From Actinoplanes sp. SE50/110 (lineage in GTDB: Bacteria > Actinomycetota > Actinomycetes > Mycobacteriales > Micromonosporaceae), in NCBI RefSeq assembly GCF_900119315.1, contig NZ_LT827010.1, positions 3,629,001-3,693,000 on the forward strand: a DNA stretch of 64,000 bases. Direction: 5' to 3'. Position numbers and translations under genes: made by a program. This document shows positions 24,818 through 32,756 of the stretch, piece after piece. The notes beneath the pieces are model-generated. The model searched no databases. It was not told where the DNA came from and saw nothing but the letters and a program-made list of their open reading frames with translations. Every line of letters starts with the position of its first letter. The stretch's first letter is position 1.

Positions 24818-25446
24818 TGCGGTTCTCCTGGGACGGCGAATCCGCCGACGAGCGGAGCGCGATCGAGCAACGGCTGGCCGACCGGTGGGTCGGCGACCTC
24901 GACCGGCTGATCGAACGGCGGCTGAGCGACGACACCGTCGACCGGCGACTGGCCCGGATCACCGGACGCCGGCGCTGGGATTGGCGCCGGTTCCTGACCA
25001 TGGTGATCGCCTGGTGCACCCGGTCGACGGCGGTCCCGCACCGGCCGCACCGGCCGGCCCGGTCCCGTGGCGGGTCGCCGCTGGCCCGGAAACCGGGCCG
25101 GATCGCCCCACCGCGCGGCGGACATCCGCCGAAGCGGCGCCTGCGGGTCGTGGACCGCTCCGGCAGCGGCGCGGTGGCCGCCCTGCCCGCCGTTCCGCTC
25201 GAACAGGTCGCCTTCGACCTGCGCCGGCTGGACCGGATGCGACGCTCCGACCACATCCGCCGATCGGACGCGGTGCTGGCGGCGGTGCTGCGCGCCTACG
25301 ACGCCCGCCTCGAACTGGCCTGCCGGTGCCTCGGCATCGAGGAGCACCTGCAGACGCTGCAGGGCGTCGACCGGGAGCTGGAGCGGCTCCGGCTGGAGGG
25401 CGCCCTCGACGACGTCGGGGTGCCGATCCGGGCGATGAATCCATGA
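24814..25446 (+). CDS. hypothetical protein encoded with the sigma factor
   Basis: 210 aa. It starts MMRFSWDGESADERSAIEQR within the ATGA overlap of the sigma gene. The N-terminal part is charged and helical (ERSAIEQRLADRWVGDLDRL), the middle is a Pro/Arg-rich linker, and the C-terminal part is helical (LEQVAFDLRRLDRMRRSDHI; LEEHLQTLQGVDRELER-like). One weak hydrophobic segment (WRRFLTMVIAWCTRS) is too short to be sure of a membrane helix. Coupling suggests a regulator or partner of the sigma factor, but no anti-sigma motif (ZAS, RskA) is visible. Confidence 0.65.
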   Translation: MMRFSWDGESADERSAIEQRLADRWVGDLDRLIERRLSDDTVDRRLARITGRRRWDWRRFLTMVIAWCTRSTAVPHRPHRPARSRGGSPLARKPGRIAPPRGGHPPKRRLRVVDRSGSGAVAALPAVPLEQVAFDLRRLDRMRRSDHIRRSDAVLAAVLRAYDARLELACRCLGIEEHLQTLQGVDRELERLRLEGALDDVGVPIRAMNP

Positions 25447-25481
25447 CGTGGGCCGGCCGGGGCGGATGACATGATGCCACG

Positions 25482-25833
25482 ATGCTCTGGCCGGTTCTCC
25501 TCGACGCCGCTCATCCCCATTCCGGCTGGTCGCTGGGGGAGGAGACGGCGGTGCGGCTGCGCTGGTTCGAGCCGGCCGAGGTGCCCGCCGGAATCGGGCT
25601 GCGGGGGGTCGCGGCCCACGCCAGCATGGTGGCCGACACCGACGGGCAGATGTGGGCGCAGCTCATCGAGGCGCATTCTCAGCCCGGAGGAATACTTCCG
25701 GCTGGCGTACGACCGGCTGCCCGCCGAACAGTGGCAGACCCGGGGTTTCCTCGTCGATCTCGACGTCCCGCCGGCGGGCAACGGGCGTGGTGGCGGCCGT
25801 GTGCTCGGATGGAGGGATGGGGGACAGCGTTGA
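25482..25833 (+). pseudogene. hypothetical protein broken by a frameshift near 25675
   Basis: Frame one reads MLWPVLLDAAHPHSGWSLGE … DTDGQMWAQLIEA; from about 25675 the coherent sequence continues in another frame as ILSPEEYFRLAYDRLPAEQW … GFLVDLDVPPAGNGRGGGRV and stop at 25833. Staying in frame one gives a Pro/Arg-rich tail of poor quality. A single-base indel explains this. Restored length would be about 117 aa. No family recognised. It is the second probable frameshift within 1 kb, after the C7 run in the sigma gene. Confidence 0.6.
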
Positions 25834-26497
25834 GGTCGCGGCCATCGTCGATGCGCTGCCGGGGCAGGAGTCGGTGCGGCGCCTGGTCCGGCAGGAACTG
25901 GCCGACACCGGCCGGGAGCATCTGCTCGACGACGCCGGCGACGACCAGGGGCGGTCGGCGCTGATCGCGGCCCTCGACGAGTGCCTGCGGCAGAACCCGG
26001 ACTTCGGCTGGGCACTGCGGTCGGCGCTGGCACCCGAACCGGTCGCCGAGCCGGTGCCCCGCGGCTACGAGCCGCCGGCCGGACCGCCGCGGCGCTGGAT
26101 GCCCGAGGACGAGGTGCGCCGCCGCTGGCCGACGATCCGGGACACCGAAGTGGGCCGGGTCGCCGCCGCACACGGCGTCGACCGCTGGTTCCGCCAGACC
26201 GGCCCGGCCACCGGGCTGTACGGCACCGGTGCGCCCGGCACCCTGATGTTCGACACCGACGGCGTGGAACGGGTGGCCACCGGCCTGGCCTCCGGCGAGC
26301 TGCGGGTCCGGCCCGAACAGCGCACCGACACCGGACAGGGGCGGGACGCCCACCGTCGCGTCATGGCCACCGCGATCGTCGTCGGCCTCGTCGTGCTGGC
26401 CCTGTGCGGTCTGCTCGGTTACCTCGCGGTCCAGTCGTTCCGCCACCCGGCCTCCGGGAGCGGGAGCTCGAACTGCGGCGACTGCGGCTGGCACTGA
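25817..26497 (+). CDS. hypothetical protein with C-terminal membrane anchor
   Basis: 226 aa from ATG 25817 (MGDSVEVAAIVDALPGQESV). The GGAGGG box is too close to this ATG, so GTG 25799 is an alternative. Soluble N-terminal region with VRRLVRQELADTGREHLLDD and CLRQNPDFGWALRSAL. A Pro-rich linker, a second segment with VDRWFRQTGPATGLYGTGAP and LMFDTDGVERVATGLASGEL, then one strong helix AIVVGLVVLALCGLLGYLAV and a short tail ending CGDCGWH. The tail has two Cys and a His. Function unknown; topology predicts the bulk inside the cell. Confidence 0.65.
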   Translation: MGDSVEVAAIVDALPGQESVRRLVRQELADTGREHLLDDAGDDQGRSALIAALDECLRQNPDFGWALRSALAPEPVAEPVPRGYEPPAGPPRRWMPEDEVRRRWPTIRDTEVGRVAAAHGVDRWFRQTGPATGLYGTGAPGTLMFDTDGVERVATGLASGELRVRPEQRTDTGQGRDAHRRVMATAIVVGLVVLALCGLLGYLAVQSFRHPASGSGSSNCGDCGWH

Positions 26498-26535
26498 GGT
26501 TGCGATCTGGCCCCTCCGAAGGGGATCATCTGGTC

Positions 26536-27078
26536 GTGTCCGGAATCGACCAACTGCTGCTGCGGCCGTGGCGCGACGACGACGCACCGGCGGTGCTGGC
26601 CGCGTTCGCCACCCCCGACATGGCGACCCAGGCCGGCGAACCGATCACCGACCCGGCCGCGGCCCGGCGGTGGATCACCCACTGGCGCAACGCCGGCGGG
26701 GCCCATCCGTTCGCTGTCGCGTATGCCGGCCGGATCGTCGGGCACGTCGCGGTCAGCGCCGTGGACCGGCGGCACTCGGTCGGCTGGGTGTCCTACTGGA
26801 CGACCCGCGCCGACCGCGGGCACGGGTTCGGCACGGCGGCCACCGCGGCGCTGGCCGAATGGGCCTTCGCCGAGCTCGGCCTGTTCCGCCTGGAGCTGGG
26901 GCACCGGGTCGACAACCCGGGCTCGTGCGGCGTCGCCCGCGGCGCCGGATTTCTGGTGGAAGGGCGGGAAAGAGCCAAACTGGCGTACGACGGTGAGCGG
27001 TACGACGTCGAACTGCACGCCCGGCTGCGCACCGACCCGGCGCCCGCGCCGCGATACACGTACGCCGTCCAGCGGTGA
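26536..27078 (+). CDS. GNAT-family N-acetyltransferase (RimJ/RimL-like)
   Basis: 180 aa from GTG 26536. LLLRPWRDDDAPAVLAAFAT, a central GWVSYWTTRADRGHGFGTAA with the acetyl-CoA-binding RGHGFGT loop, and ELGLFRLELGHRVDNPGSCG then VARGAGFLVEGRERAK are typical of RimJ/RimL acetyltransferases. Substrate unknown (alpha- or epsilon-amino groups of proteins, or small amines). Its stop overlaps the next gene (GTGA), so it is coupled to the MFS gene. Confidence 0.9.
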   Translation: MSGIDQLLLRPWRDDDAPAVLAAFATPDMATQAGEPITDPAAARRWITHWRNAGGAHPFAVAYAGRIVGHVAVSAVDRRHSVGWVSYWTTRADRGHGFGTAATAALAEWAFAELGLFRLELGHRVDNPGSCGVARGAGFLVEGRERAKLAYDGERYDVELHARLRTDPAPAPRYTYAVQR

Positions 27079-28367
27079 CCTCGCCCGGGACGCGACGGCT
27101 GGTGGCCGCGTCGTTCGTGTCGCAGACCGGCAACTGGCTGACCTTCACCGGGCTCGCCCAGCTGGTCCAGTCGCACTACGGATCGGCCGCGACCGCCGCG
27201 GCGTTCGCCGCGCAGAGCCTGCCGAGCCTGCTGTTCGTGCGGGCGGTGGTGGAACGCATCCCGGCACGGCGGCGGCGGGCCGTCTACAACCTGAGCCAGG
27301 TGGTGCTCGCGGCGCTCAGCCTGTCGCTCGCCGTGGGCACGCCGTTGACGTACACCCTGATCTTCTTCGCCCTGTCGGCGCTGCTGCGCGGCATCGCGAA
27401 TCCGCTGTTCATGGCGCTGGTCGGGGAGTGGGTGCCGGCCGGTGAGCGGACGGCGGCCTTCATCGCGATCGGGGCGGCCGGGTCGGTGACCCTCGCGCTG
27501 TCACCGGCCGTCGGCGGGGTCGTCGCCGTCACCCTGGGGCTACGCTGGCTGGTGATCATCGATGCGATCAGCTTCCTGCTCGGGCTGGCCATCCTCGCCA
27601 CCGGCCCGGCCGCGGCCGCTCGGGGCGCCACCGCTCCGGCCGCCGCTGCTTCGTCCGCCGCCGCTGCGTCCGCGGCCGATGGTGCCGCCACCGCTCCGGT
27701 CGCGGCCGTTCCGTGTGCCACCGTTCCGTCCGCCACCGTTGCGGCCGCCGGCGGGTCGGCCGTTGCCGCGCCGGCTCAGCCGGCGCTGTTCACGCTGCGC
27801 AGACTGCTGGCCCGTCCGACCGGACTCGGCGGCGCGTCCGCCTGGACCTGGCTGAGCCTGGCCGGCGCCGCCGTCAACGCGGTCGAACTGCCGGTGTTCA
27901 CGCTCGTGCACCACTTCGACTCGCGGATGTTCGGGTACGCGCTGTCCTGCTACGGCGCCGGGGGGTTCGCGACGCTGGCGCTGCGCCGCCTCGTCACCGG
28001 ACGGGAACGGCTGCTGCCGTGGCTGGCCGGCGGCTACCTGCTGGCGATCGTGGCGTGGGTCTTCGGTGGCACCCCGGGCGCGTTCGCCGGATTCTTCGGC
28101 GCCGGACTGACGTACGGCCTGATCAACGGTGTGTTGCGGGGCATCCTGGAGCGATCGGCCGGGGTCGATCCGGTGCCCCTCTGGGCGTGGGCGAACCAGG
28201 TGGTCGTCGTCGCCAACCTGGCCGTGTACGGCTGTGCCGTCGTCGCGTTCGCCGCCGGCCTGGCCCCGGTCGCGGGCGCGCTCGTCCTCATCGCCATCTG
28301 CGCGATCTTCACGCTGCAAGCGGCGCGCGTGAAGGAATCGTGTGCGGCCCCGGCGAATCCGGTGTAG
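27075..28367 (+). CDS. MFS transporter with long Ala-rich central linker
   Basis: 430 aa, GTG start overlapping the acetyltransferase stop. First half: SFVSQTGNWLTFTGLAQLVQ, ALLRGIANPLFMALVGEWVP, AVGGVVAVTLGLRWLVIIDA. These resemble MFS proteins of the enterobactin-exporter/NreB type. Residues about 180-235 are an Ala/Pro/Thr-rich, compositionally extreme stretch joining the two halves. The second half has five or six more helices (FTLVHHFDSRMFGYALSCYG, GAFAGFFGAGLTYGLINGVL). The linker replaces the usual short central loop. Substrate unknown. Confidence 0.83.
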   Translation: MTSPGTRRLVAASFVSQTGNWLTFTGLAQLVQSHYGSAATAAAFAAQSLPSLLFVRAVVERIPARRRRAVYNLSQVVLAALSLSLAVGTPLTYTLIFFALSALLRGIANPLFMALVGEWVPAGERTAAFIAIGAAGSVTLALSPAVGGVVAVTLGLRWLVIIDAISFLLGLAILATGPAAAARGATAPAAAASSAAAASAADGAATAPVAAVPCATVPSATVAAAGGSAVAAPAQPALFTLRRLLARPTGLGGASAWTWLSLAGAAVNAVELPVFTLVHHFDSRMFGYALSCYGAGGFATLALRRLVTGRERLLPWLAGGYLLAIVAWVFGGTPGAFAGFFGAGLTYGLINGVLRGILERSAGVDPVPLWAWANQVVVVANLAVYGCAVVAFAAGLAPVAGALVLIAICAIFTLQAARVKESCAAPANPV

Positions 28368-28434
28368 GTCCCGACCGGCGGCTGGTGCGGCGCACCGCGC
28401 TGCGGCAGCCGCCCCGCCACGCTGATCCGACCGA

Positions 28435-28728
28435 TCAGCCGAGCGTGACCAGGGAGGCGATGCGCTGCGGGAGCGGGTGGTGGACGCAGCCGACGTCGCA
28501 CCAGCGGGTGCGGTAGCCGAGCCGGTCGAGTTCGGTGCGGGCGAACCGCATCCAGGCCGGGGGTTCGCCCAGGTTCTTCGGACCGATCAGGCAGGCCGGG
28601 AAGTCGGGGTCGGTGACGGCGCGGCTGCGCTGGTGCAGGCACAGGTCGGCGAGAACCTCGTCGACCTCGTGCGGGCTGGCGGCGACGTGCAGCATCCACC
28701 GGTCGACGGTCGGCGGCAACGACCACAT
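28435..28728 (-). CDS. hypothetical small protein
   Basis: 97 aa from ATG 28728, with a near-perfect GGAGGTGATC ribosome binding site 9 bp upstream. Residues include VDRWMLHVAASPHEVDEVLA, LCLHQRSRAVTDPDFPACLI, PAWMRFARTELDRLGYRTRW and a tail CDVGCVHHPLPQRI. One Cys is in LADLCLHQR and two are in the tail, with histidines, but there is no recognised zinc motif. It is divergent from the Hsp20 gene and may share its regulatory region. Confidence 0.65.
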   Translation of the reverse strand: MWSLPPTVDRWMLHVAASPHEVDEVLADLCLHQRSRAVTDPDFPACLIGPKNLGEPPAWMRFARTELDRLGYRTRWCDVGCVHHPLPQRIASLVTLG

Positions 28729-28834
28729 CGATGATCACCTCCGGAACGGTCGTGGGGAGAAAACCCCGCTCTTAACCGATAAAACGGGAGTCCCGCGCTG
28801 TCAAGCCTGTTGCATAATCCCAGCTCAGAGGGGC

Positions 28835-28893
28835 TTGACGAGGGCGCCCGGGGGTAGTAAACCTGGACCTGAGTTGAGCCTCGGGGGCTCAAG
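28835..28893 (+). promoter_or_regulatory. promoter and HAIR-type (HspR) operator of the Hsp20 gene
   Basis: TTGACG (28835-28840) and TAAACC (28858-28863) with a 17-bp spacer form a plausible promoter. Just downstream, GTTGAGCC-TCGGG-GGCTCAAG (28873-28893) keeps the exact TTGAG-N9-CTCAA spacing of the HspR-bound HAIR element. A second pair, GTCAAGCC (28800-28807) and GGCTTGAC (28832-28839), lies upstream. HspR control of small heat-shock genes is established in Streptomyces; here it is inferred. Confidence 0.75.
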
Positions 28894-28918
28894 TTTGGAA
28901 TGGCGGAGGAGGAGGACC

Positions 28919-29344
28919 ATGCTTCTGCGTACAGACCCGTTCCGTGACCTCGACCGCGTTTTCGAGCAGCTCACCGGCACCAGCAGCCGGCCCGCGGTCA
29001 TGCACGCCGACGCCGAGCGCGACGGCGACACCTTCTACGTGTACTTCGATCTACCCGGCGTCGACCCCGACTCGATCGACCTCACCGTGGAACGCAACGT
29101 GTTGCAGGTCCAGGCACGGCGGCAGCGGCAGAGCCGGGACGGCGTCGAGACGGTGATCAGTGAGCGGCCGATGGGGGTGTTCAGCCGGCAGCTGTTCCTC
29201 GGCGACACCCTGGACACCGAGCATCTCGACGCAACCTACGACAACGGGGTGCTGACGCTGCGCATCCCGATCTCCGCGAAGGCCAAGCCTCGCAGAATCA
29301 CCATCGGCACCGGTGGCAGCGGGCCCCGGCAGATCGAGGGCTGA
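28919..29344 (+). CDS. Hsp20/alpha-crystallin small heat-shock protein
   Basis: 141 aa from ATG 28919 behind a GGAGGAGGAGGA ribosome binding site. Alpha-crystallin domain from about 35 to 130: FYVYFDLPGVDPDSIDLTVE, VLQVQARRQRQSRDGVETVI, ERPMGVFSRQLFLGDTLDTE and the GVLTLRIPI edge strand. The C-terminal RRITIG gives the I-x-I motif for oligomer assembly. It is an ATP-independent chaperone that holds unfolding proteins. It matches Hsp18-type proteins of actinomycetes. Confidence 0.96.
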   Translation: MLLRTDPFRDLDRVFEQLTGTSSRPAVMHADAERDGDTFYVYFDLPGVDPDSIDLTVERNVLQVQARRQRQSRDGVETVISERPMGVFSRQLFLGDTLDTEHLDATYDNGVLTLRIPISAKAKPRRITIGTGGSGPRQIEG

Positions 29345-29451
29345 CCGCGAGTTTCCGGCAGCGCGGCCCGCCAGGCGCGGGTCGCGCTGCCGCTGCGGCG
29401 CGACTTCGGTAGGTTGGTGCGGTTCGCGGGCGGGCGAGGAGGGGCGGCACC

Positions 29452-30723
29452 ATGACGGCGGTTTCAAACGAGCAGTCGGCCACCCCGGGTGTGGACGGGG
29501 ATCTGCGGGCGCTGTTCGGCCAGTCGATCGCCGTGTTCGCCTCGCTGGGCGGGCCGGAGCACCGGGTGGAGGCGGCCGACCCCGCCTTCTTCGCCGCGAT
29601 CGGGATGGCGCCCCCGCGTACCGGTGATCCGCTCGTCGACCTTCTTCCGGAGCTCGCCGACCAGGGGTTCATCGAGCTGCTCGCCGAGGTCTACCGCAGC
29701 GGTGAACGGTACACCGGGCGGGATGTCCGGGTGGTGCTCGGCCGCGGGGCCCAGGAGCGGGAGGCCTTCTTCGACTTCACGTACGAGCCGCGCCGCGACG
29801 CCGCCGGCCGGGTCGCCGGGGTGCACGTGATCGGCGTGGAGACCACCCAGGTCAAGCAGGCGCAGCGGCTGACCGCCGAACACCGGGCGCTGCTGGAGCA
29901 GATCGCCCTGCAGGCGCCCCTGGCCGAGGTGCTCGACGGGATGGCCCGCACCATCGAACGCCTGACCCCCCAGGAAGTGCTGGTCAGCGTGCTGCTCGCT
30001 GACGCGGACGGACGTCATCTGCGGCACGGGGCGGCGCCCGGCCTGCCCGCCTTCTACAACGAGGCGATCGACGGGATCGCGACCGGTGAGGGCGTCGGCT
30101 CCTGCGGGACCGCCGCGCACCGGCGGGAACCGGTGATCGTCACGGACATCGGCACCGACCCGTTCTGGGCCGACTTCCGCGACCTGGCCGGTCGCGCCGG
30201 ACTCGCCGCCTGCTGGTCGACACCCATCCTGGCCCGCGACGGCAGCCTGCTGGGCACCTTCGCGATGTACCACCGGACACCCCGCGTACCGCAAGAGACC
30301 GATCTTGCCCTGAACCGCATCTTCGCCGGCACGGCGGCGCTCGCCATCGAACGGCACCACATCGAACAGGCCAAGGCGGAGGCGGAGGCGCGGGCCAGGG
30401 CCGCGCACGACGCGCTTGCCAAGGTGGTACGCGCCGAGCGCGAACTGCGCGCCGAAGCCGAGGAGCGGGCCGCGGCGGCAGCCGACCTCGCCGCCCGGAT
30501 GCGCTCCGCCGCGGCGGCCCAGGGGGCCGCACCGCACCCGGAGAACTGCCAGCTCGGCGGCGCGTCCGGCTGCACCGAGCCGGCCGAAATCAAGATCGCG
30601 GACTCGTGGGGAGACTCCGCCTGGGGGTGTCCGGTCCACGTCGAAGAAGCGATCATCAACGTCCGGTCGGTGTTCATCGCCAGCGAGGAACTCGGCGGCC
30701 TCGCGACTTACGTGAACCGCTGA
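29452..30723 (+). CDS. PAS-GAF signalling protein with coiled coil and Cys/His tail
   Basis: 423 aa from ATG 29452. PAS-like domain (about 20-135: LFGQSIAVFASLGGPEHRVE, FFDFTYEPRRDAAGRVAGVH). GAF domain (about 150-305: VLVSVLLADADGRHLRHGAA, SCGTAAHRREPVIVTDIGTD with GSCGTA, CWSTPILARDGSLLGTFAMY). A charged coiled coil (AKAEAEARARAAHDALAKV) follows to about 365. The last 55 residues hold Cys-x8-Cys … W-x-Cys-x2-His (ENCQLGGASGCTEPAEIKIA, DSAWGCPVHVEEAI), resembling a small zinc-binding module. There is no kinase, phosphatase or cyclase domain, so output must be by protein contact. Confidence 0.85.
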   Translation: MTAVSNEQSATPGVDGDLRALFGQSIAVFASLGGPEHRVEAADPAFFAAIGMAPPRTGDPLVDLLPELADQGFIELLAEVYRSGERYTGRDVRVVLGRGAQEREAFFDFTYEPRRDAAGRVAGVHVIGVETTQVKQAQRLTAEHRALLEQIALQAPLAEVLDGMARTIERLTPQEVLVSVLLADADGRHLRHGAAPGLPAFYNEAIDGIATGEGVGSCGTAAHRREPVIVTDIGTDPFWADFRDLAGRAGLAACWSTPILARDGSLLGTFAMYHRTPRVPQETDLALNRIFAGTAALAIERHHIEQAKAEAEARARAAHDALAKVVRAERELRAEAEERAAAAADLAARMRSAAAAQGAAPHPENCQLGGASGCTEPAEIKIADSWGDSAWGCPVHVEEAIINVRSVFIASEELGGLATYVNR

Positions 30724-30764
30724 CCTCCGGGGGACTGTTCCTTCGCGTCAACGCCTTCCGGGGC

Positions 30765-30914
30765 GTGTCGCACACCGACGTCCACGCCGCGCTGGCCGCA
30801 CGCGACGCCGACCTCGCGGCGTTCGACATCCTCAGCCTGCTGGGAATCTCCGACCGTGACCGCGAACTGCCGGACCGGTTGTGGCGCCGGTTCCGCGCCG
30901 GCGATCGCTCATAG
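30765..30914 (+). CDS. possible small hypothetical protein
   Basis: 49 aa from GTG 30765 (VSHTDVHAALAARDADLAAF, then DILSLLGISDRDREL and PDRLWRRFRAGDRS). The composition is protein-like, and the reading frame is open further upstream but has no clear start with a ribosome binding site. It would follow the PAS-GAF gene by 41 bp. It overlaps the convergent acetyltransferase by 6 bp. Weakly supported. Confidence 0.3.
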   Translation: MSHTDVHAALAARDADLAAFDILSLLGISDRDRELPDRLWRRFRAGDRS

Positions 30915-31400
30915 GTCCTTGACGAGGAAGTTAGTGGTCTCGACGATGTCATGGCCGATGTCCGCGTCGTCGTACCAGGTGTAGCGCGACTCGCTGCTCA
31001 TCGACGTGTCCCGGTATCCCAGCCGCTCGTACAGGCGAGCCGCACGGGGGTTGTCCGTTGCCACGCCCACGCCGGACATCCGTAATCCGCGGGCGGCGAT
31101 GCGGCTCTCCGCGGACTGCAGCAGGGCGATCCCCACGCCCCTGCCACGCCGGGCCGGCGCGACCCCCAGCCAGCCGATCTCGGGGCAGCCGCGAACGGCG
31201 GCGCGGACGCGCTCGTCGAGGAAACCGGCCCAGGTGATCACTGCCTGCCCGACCGGGACGTCATCGAGCCAGGCGATCAGGTAGTCGATCTCGCCGGTCT
31301 GCTGCCGCTGGAAGTGGTACGCCTGGGCATTGTTGCGACCGGTGGGCAGATGACGCTCCAGCGAGGCGAGATCCGCCTCGACACAGGTGGCTGTCCGCAT
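30909..31400 (-). CDS. GNAT-family N-acetyltransferase
   Basis: 163 aa from ATG 31400 (MRTATCVEADLASLERHLPT). IDYLIAWLDDVPVGQAVITW, the acetyl-CoA loop GVAPARRGRGVGIALLQSAE (RRGRGVG) and VATDNPRAARLYERLGYRDT are canonical. A C-terminal SRYTWYDDADIGHDIVETTN extends the fold. Substrate unknown. Starts 11 bp after the end of the AraC gene on the same strand, so co-transcription is likely. Confidence 0.9.
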   Translation of the reverse strand: MRTATCVEADLASLERHLPTGRNNAQAYHFQRQQTGEIDYLIAWLDDVPVGQAVITWAGFLDERVRAAVRGCPEIGWLGVAPARRGRGVGIALLQSAESRIAARGLRMSGVGVATDNPRAARLYERLGYRDTSMSSESRYTWYDDADIGHDIVETTNFLVKDL

Positions 31401-31411
31401 GGGAGCCGATG

Positions 31412-32251
31412 CTAACCGGCGGGCGCCCCACCGGCCGATTCGGTCAGTCGCCAGAAGGTGGGGGCGACACCGGTCTGACGCTGGAAGAACGTGGTGAAGT
31501 TCGCCTGGTCGGCGAAGCCCAGCCGGTGGGCGCACCGGACGACGGTCAGGTCGGTGTGGGCGAGCAGCCGTTTCGCCTCCAGGGTGATCCGCTCGTCGAG
31601 GAACCGTTTCGCGCCGACCCCGGTCGCCTCGCTCGTGGCCCGGGTCAGGGTGCGCGGAGAGTAGCCCAGATGACGGGCGTACCAGGCGACCTGATGGTGG
31701 GTGGGGAAATGCGCCTCGACCGCCGCCCGGAAGCGGTGGAAGACGTCTCCGGGCTCTCCCGGCGCCGGGGGAGCGGTCCGGGTGACCCGGGCCAGCAGGG
31801 CGCTGAGCAGCAGCTTCAGGATCGCCGCCGAGGCTGGTCGGGCGTTGTGCTCGGCGGTCAGGTGGGCGGCTGCGAGGCGGGCGAGGTCTCCGTCGGCGCC
31901 GGTCGTCTGCCAGCAGACGGCGGTGGCCGGGTCCTCCGGGACCGCGCCCGCAGTGAAGAGGATCAGCGGACCGTCGACGGCTTCGACGTCCGTCCAGCGG
32001 TGGACCGTCCCGGGCCGGATCCACACGATCGTCCCGGGACGCAGCGGGTGGTCGACGAAGTCGGCCCGGTGCCGGCCCTCGCCCGACTCGACGATGGCCA
32101 GGATGTGGAATGCCGGCCGCTGCACCCGGGTGCGCCGGTGAGCGCGGTCCATGCGGCGCAGGGCCGCGAAGGAGAGGACCTCGATCGGCAAGGTCTCCGT
32201 CCCGGCGGGCGGATCGTACGCAACCTGCCAGATGTCATGTCCGATAGTCAC
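31412..32251 (-). CDS. AraC-family regulator with cupin-like sensor domain
   Basis: 279 aa. The N-terminal cupin-like domain (FHILAIVESGEGRHRADFVD, LRPGTIVWIRPGTVHRWTD) is followed by a helical linker. The AraC HTH pair is in the C-terminal 100 residues (WYARHLGYSPRTLTRATSEA, VVRCAHRLGFADQANFTTFF, QRQTGVAPTFWRLTES). It is divergent from the SnoaL-like gene (97 bp gap), a common arrangement for a regulator and its target. Ligand unknown. Confidence 0.92.
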   Translation of the reverse strand: MTIGHDIWQVAYDPPAGTETLPIEVLSFAALRRMDRAHRRTRVQRPAFHILAIVESGEGRHRADFVDHPLRPGTIVWIRPGTVHRWTDVEAVDGPLILFTAGAVPEDPATAVCWQTTGADGDLARLAAAHLTAEHNARPASAAILKLLLSALLARVTRTAPPAPGEPGDVFHRFRAAVEAHFPTHHQVAWYARHLGYSPRTLTRATSEATGVGAKRFLDERITLEAKRLLAHTDLTVVRCAHRLGFADQANFTTFFQRQTGVAPTFWRLTESAGGAPAG

Positions 32252-32348
32252 AAGCCGGTGTCACCTTTCGCCACAGGCACCGAGCCGCCGCAACCGTAGC
32301 GTTCGAGCCGGAAGGAAGCGTTCCGAGCGTACGAGGAGAGACAGCGAC

Positions 32349-32714
32349 ATGACCCCTTTCGACATGTCCGGCACGTTCCAGCAGAAGGTCAACGACGGCG
32401 ACCTGGAGGGCCTGCTCGGCCTGCTGTCGCCGGAGGCGGTGAGCCGGACGGTGCAGGGCGAGGTGCTCACCGACCCGGCGAAGATCCGCGCCGACCTGGC
32501 CGGGCTGCTGTCCGCCCGCCCGCACCTGGTGAACACCGTGCGGCACATCTTCAGCAGCGGCGACGTCGCCCTGATGCTGATCGACTGGACGCTGGAGGTG
32601 GACACCCCGGACGGGCGGGCGCAGGCGGCCGGCACGACGACGAACGTGGTGCGCCGCGGCCACGACGGTGAGTGGCGGCTCGCCATTCTCAACCCGATCG
32701 GCACCGCCGCCTGA
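32349..32714 (+). CDS. SnoaL-like (NTF2-fold) protein
   Basis: 121 aa from ATG 32349 with GAGGAGAG about 12 bp upstream. FQQKVNDGDLEGLLGLLSPE, then AKIRADLAGLLSARPHLVNT, SGDVALMLIDWTLEVDTPDG and TTTNVVRRGHDGEWRLAILN follow the SnoaL/ketosteroid-isomerase-like fold (helix, cone of strands, ending WRLxIxNP). These small proteins bind or isomerise hydrophobic ligands, or are polyketide cyclases. It is the probable target of the divergent AraC regulator. Confidence 0.87.
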   Translation: MTPFDMSGTFQQKVNDGDLEGLLGLLSPEAVSRTVQGEVLTDPAKIRADLAGLLSARPHLVNTVRHIFSSGDVALMLIDWTLEVDTPDGRAQAAGTTTNVVRRGHDGEWRLAILNPIGTAA

Positions 32715-32756
32715 AAATGCGGAGATGGCCGGGGCCCCGGCTGCCAGACTCGGCGG

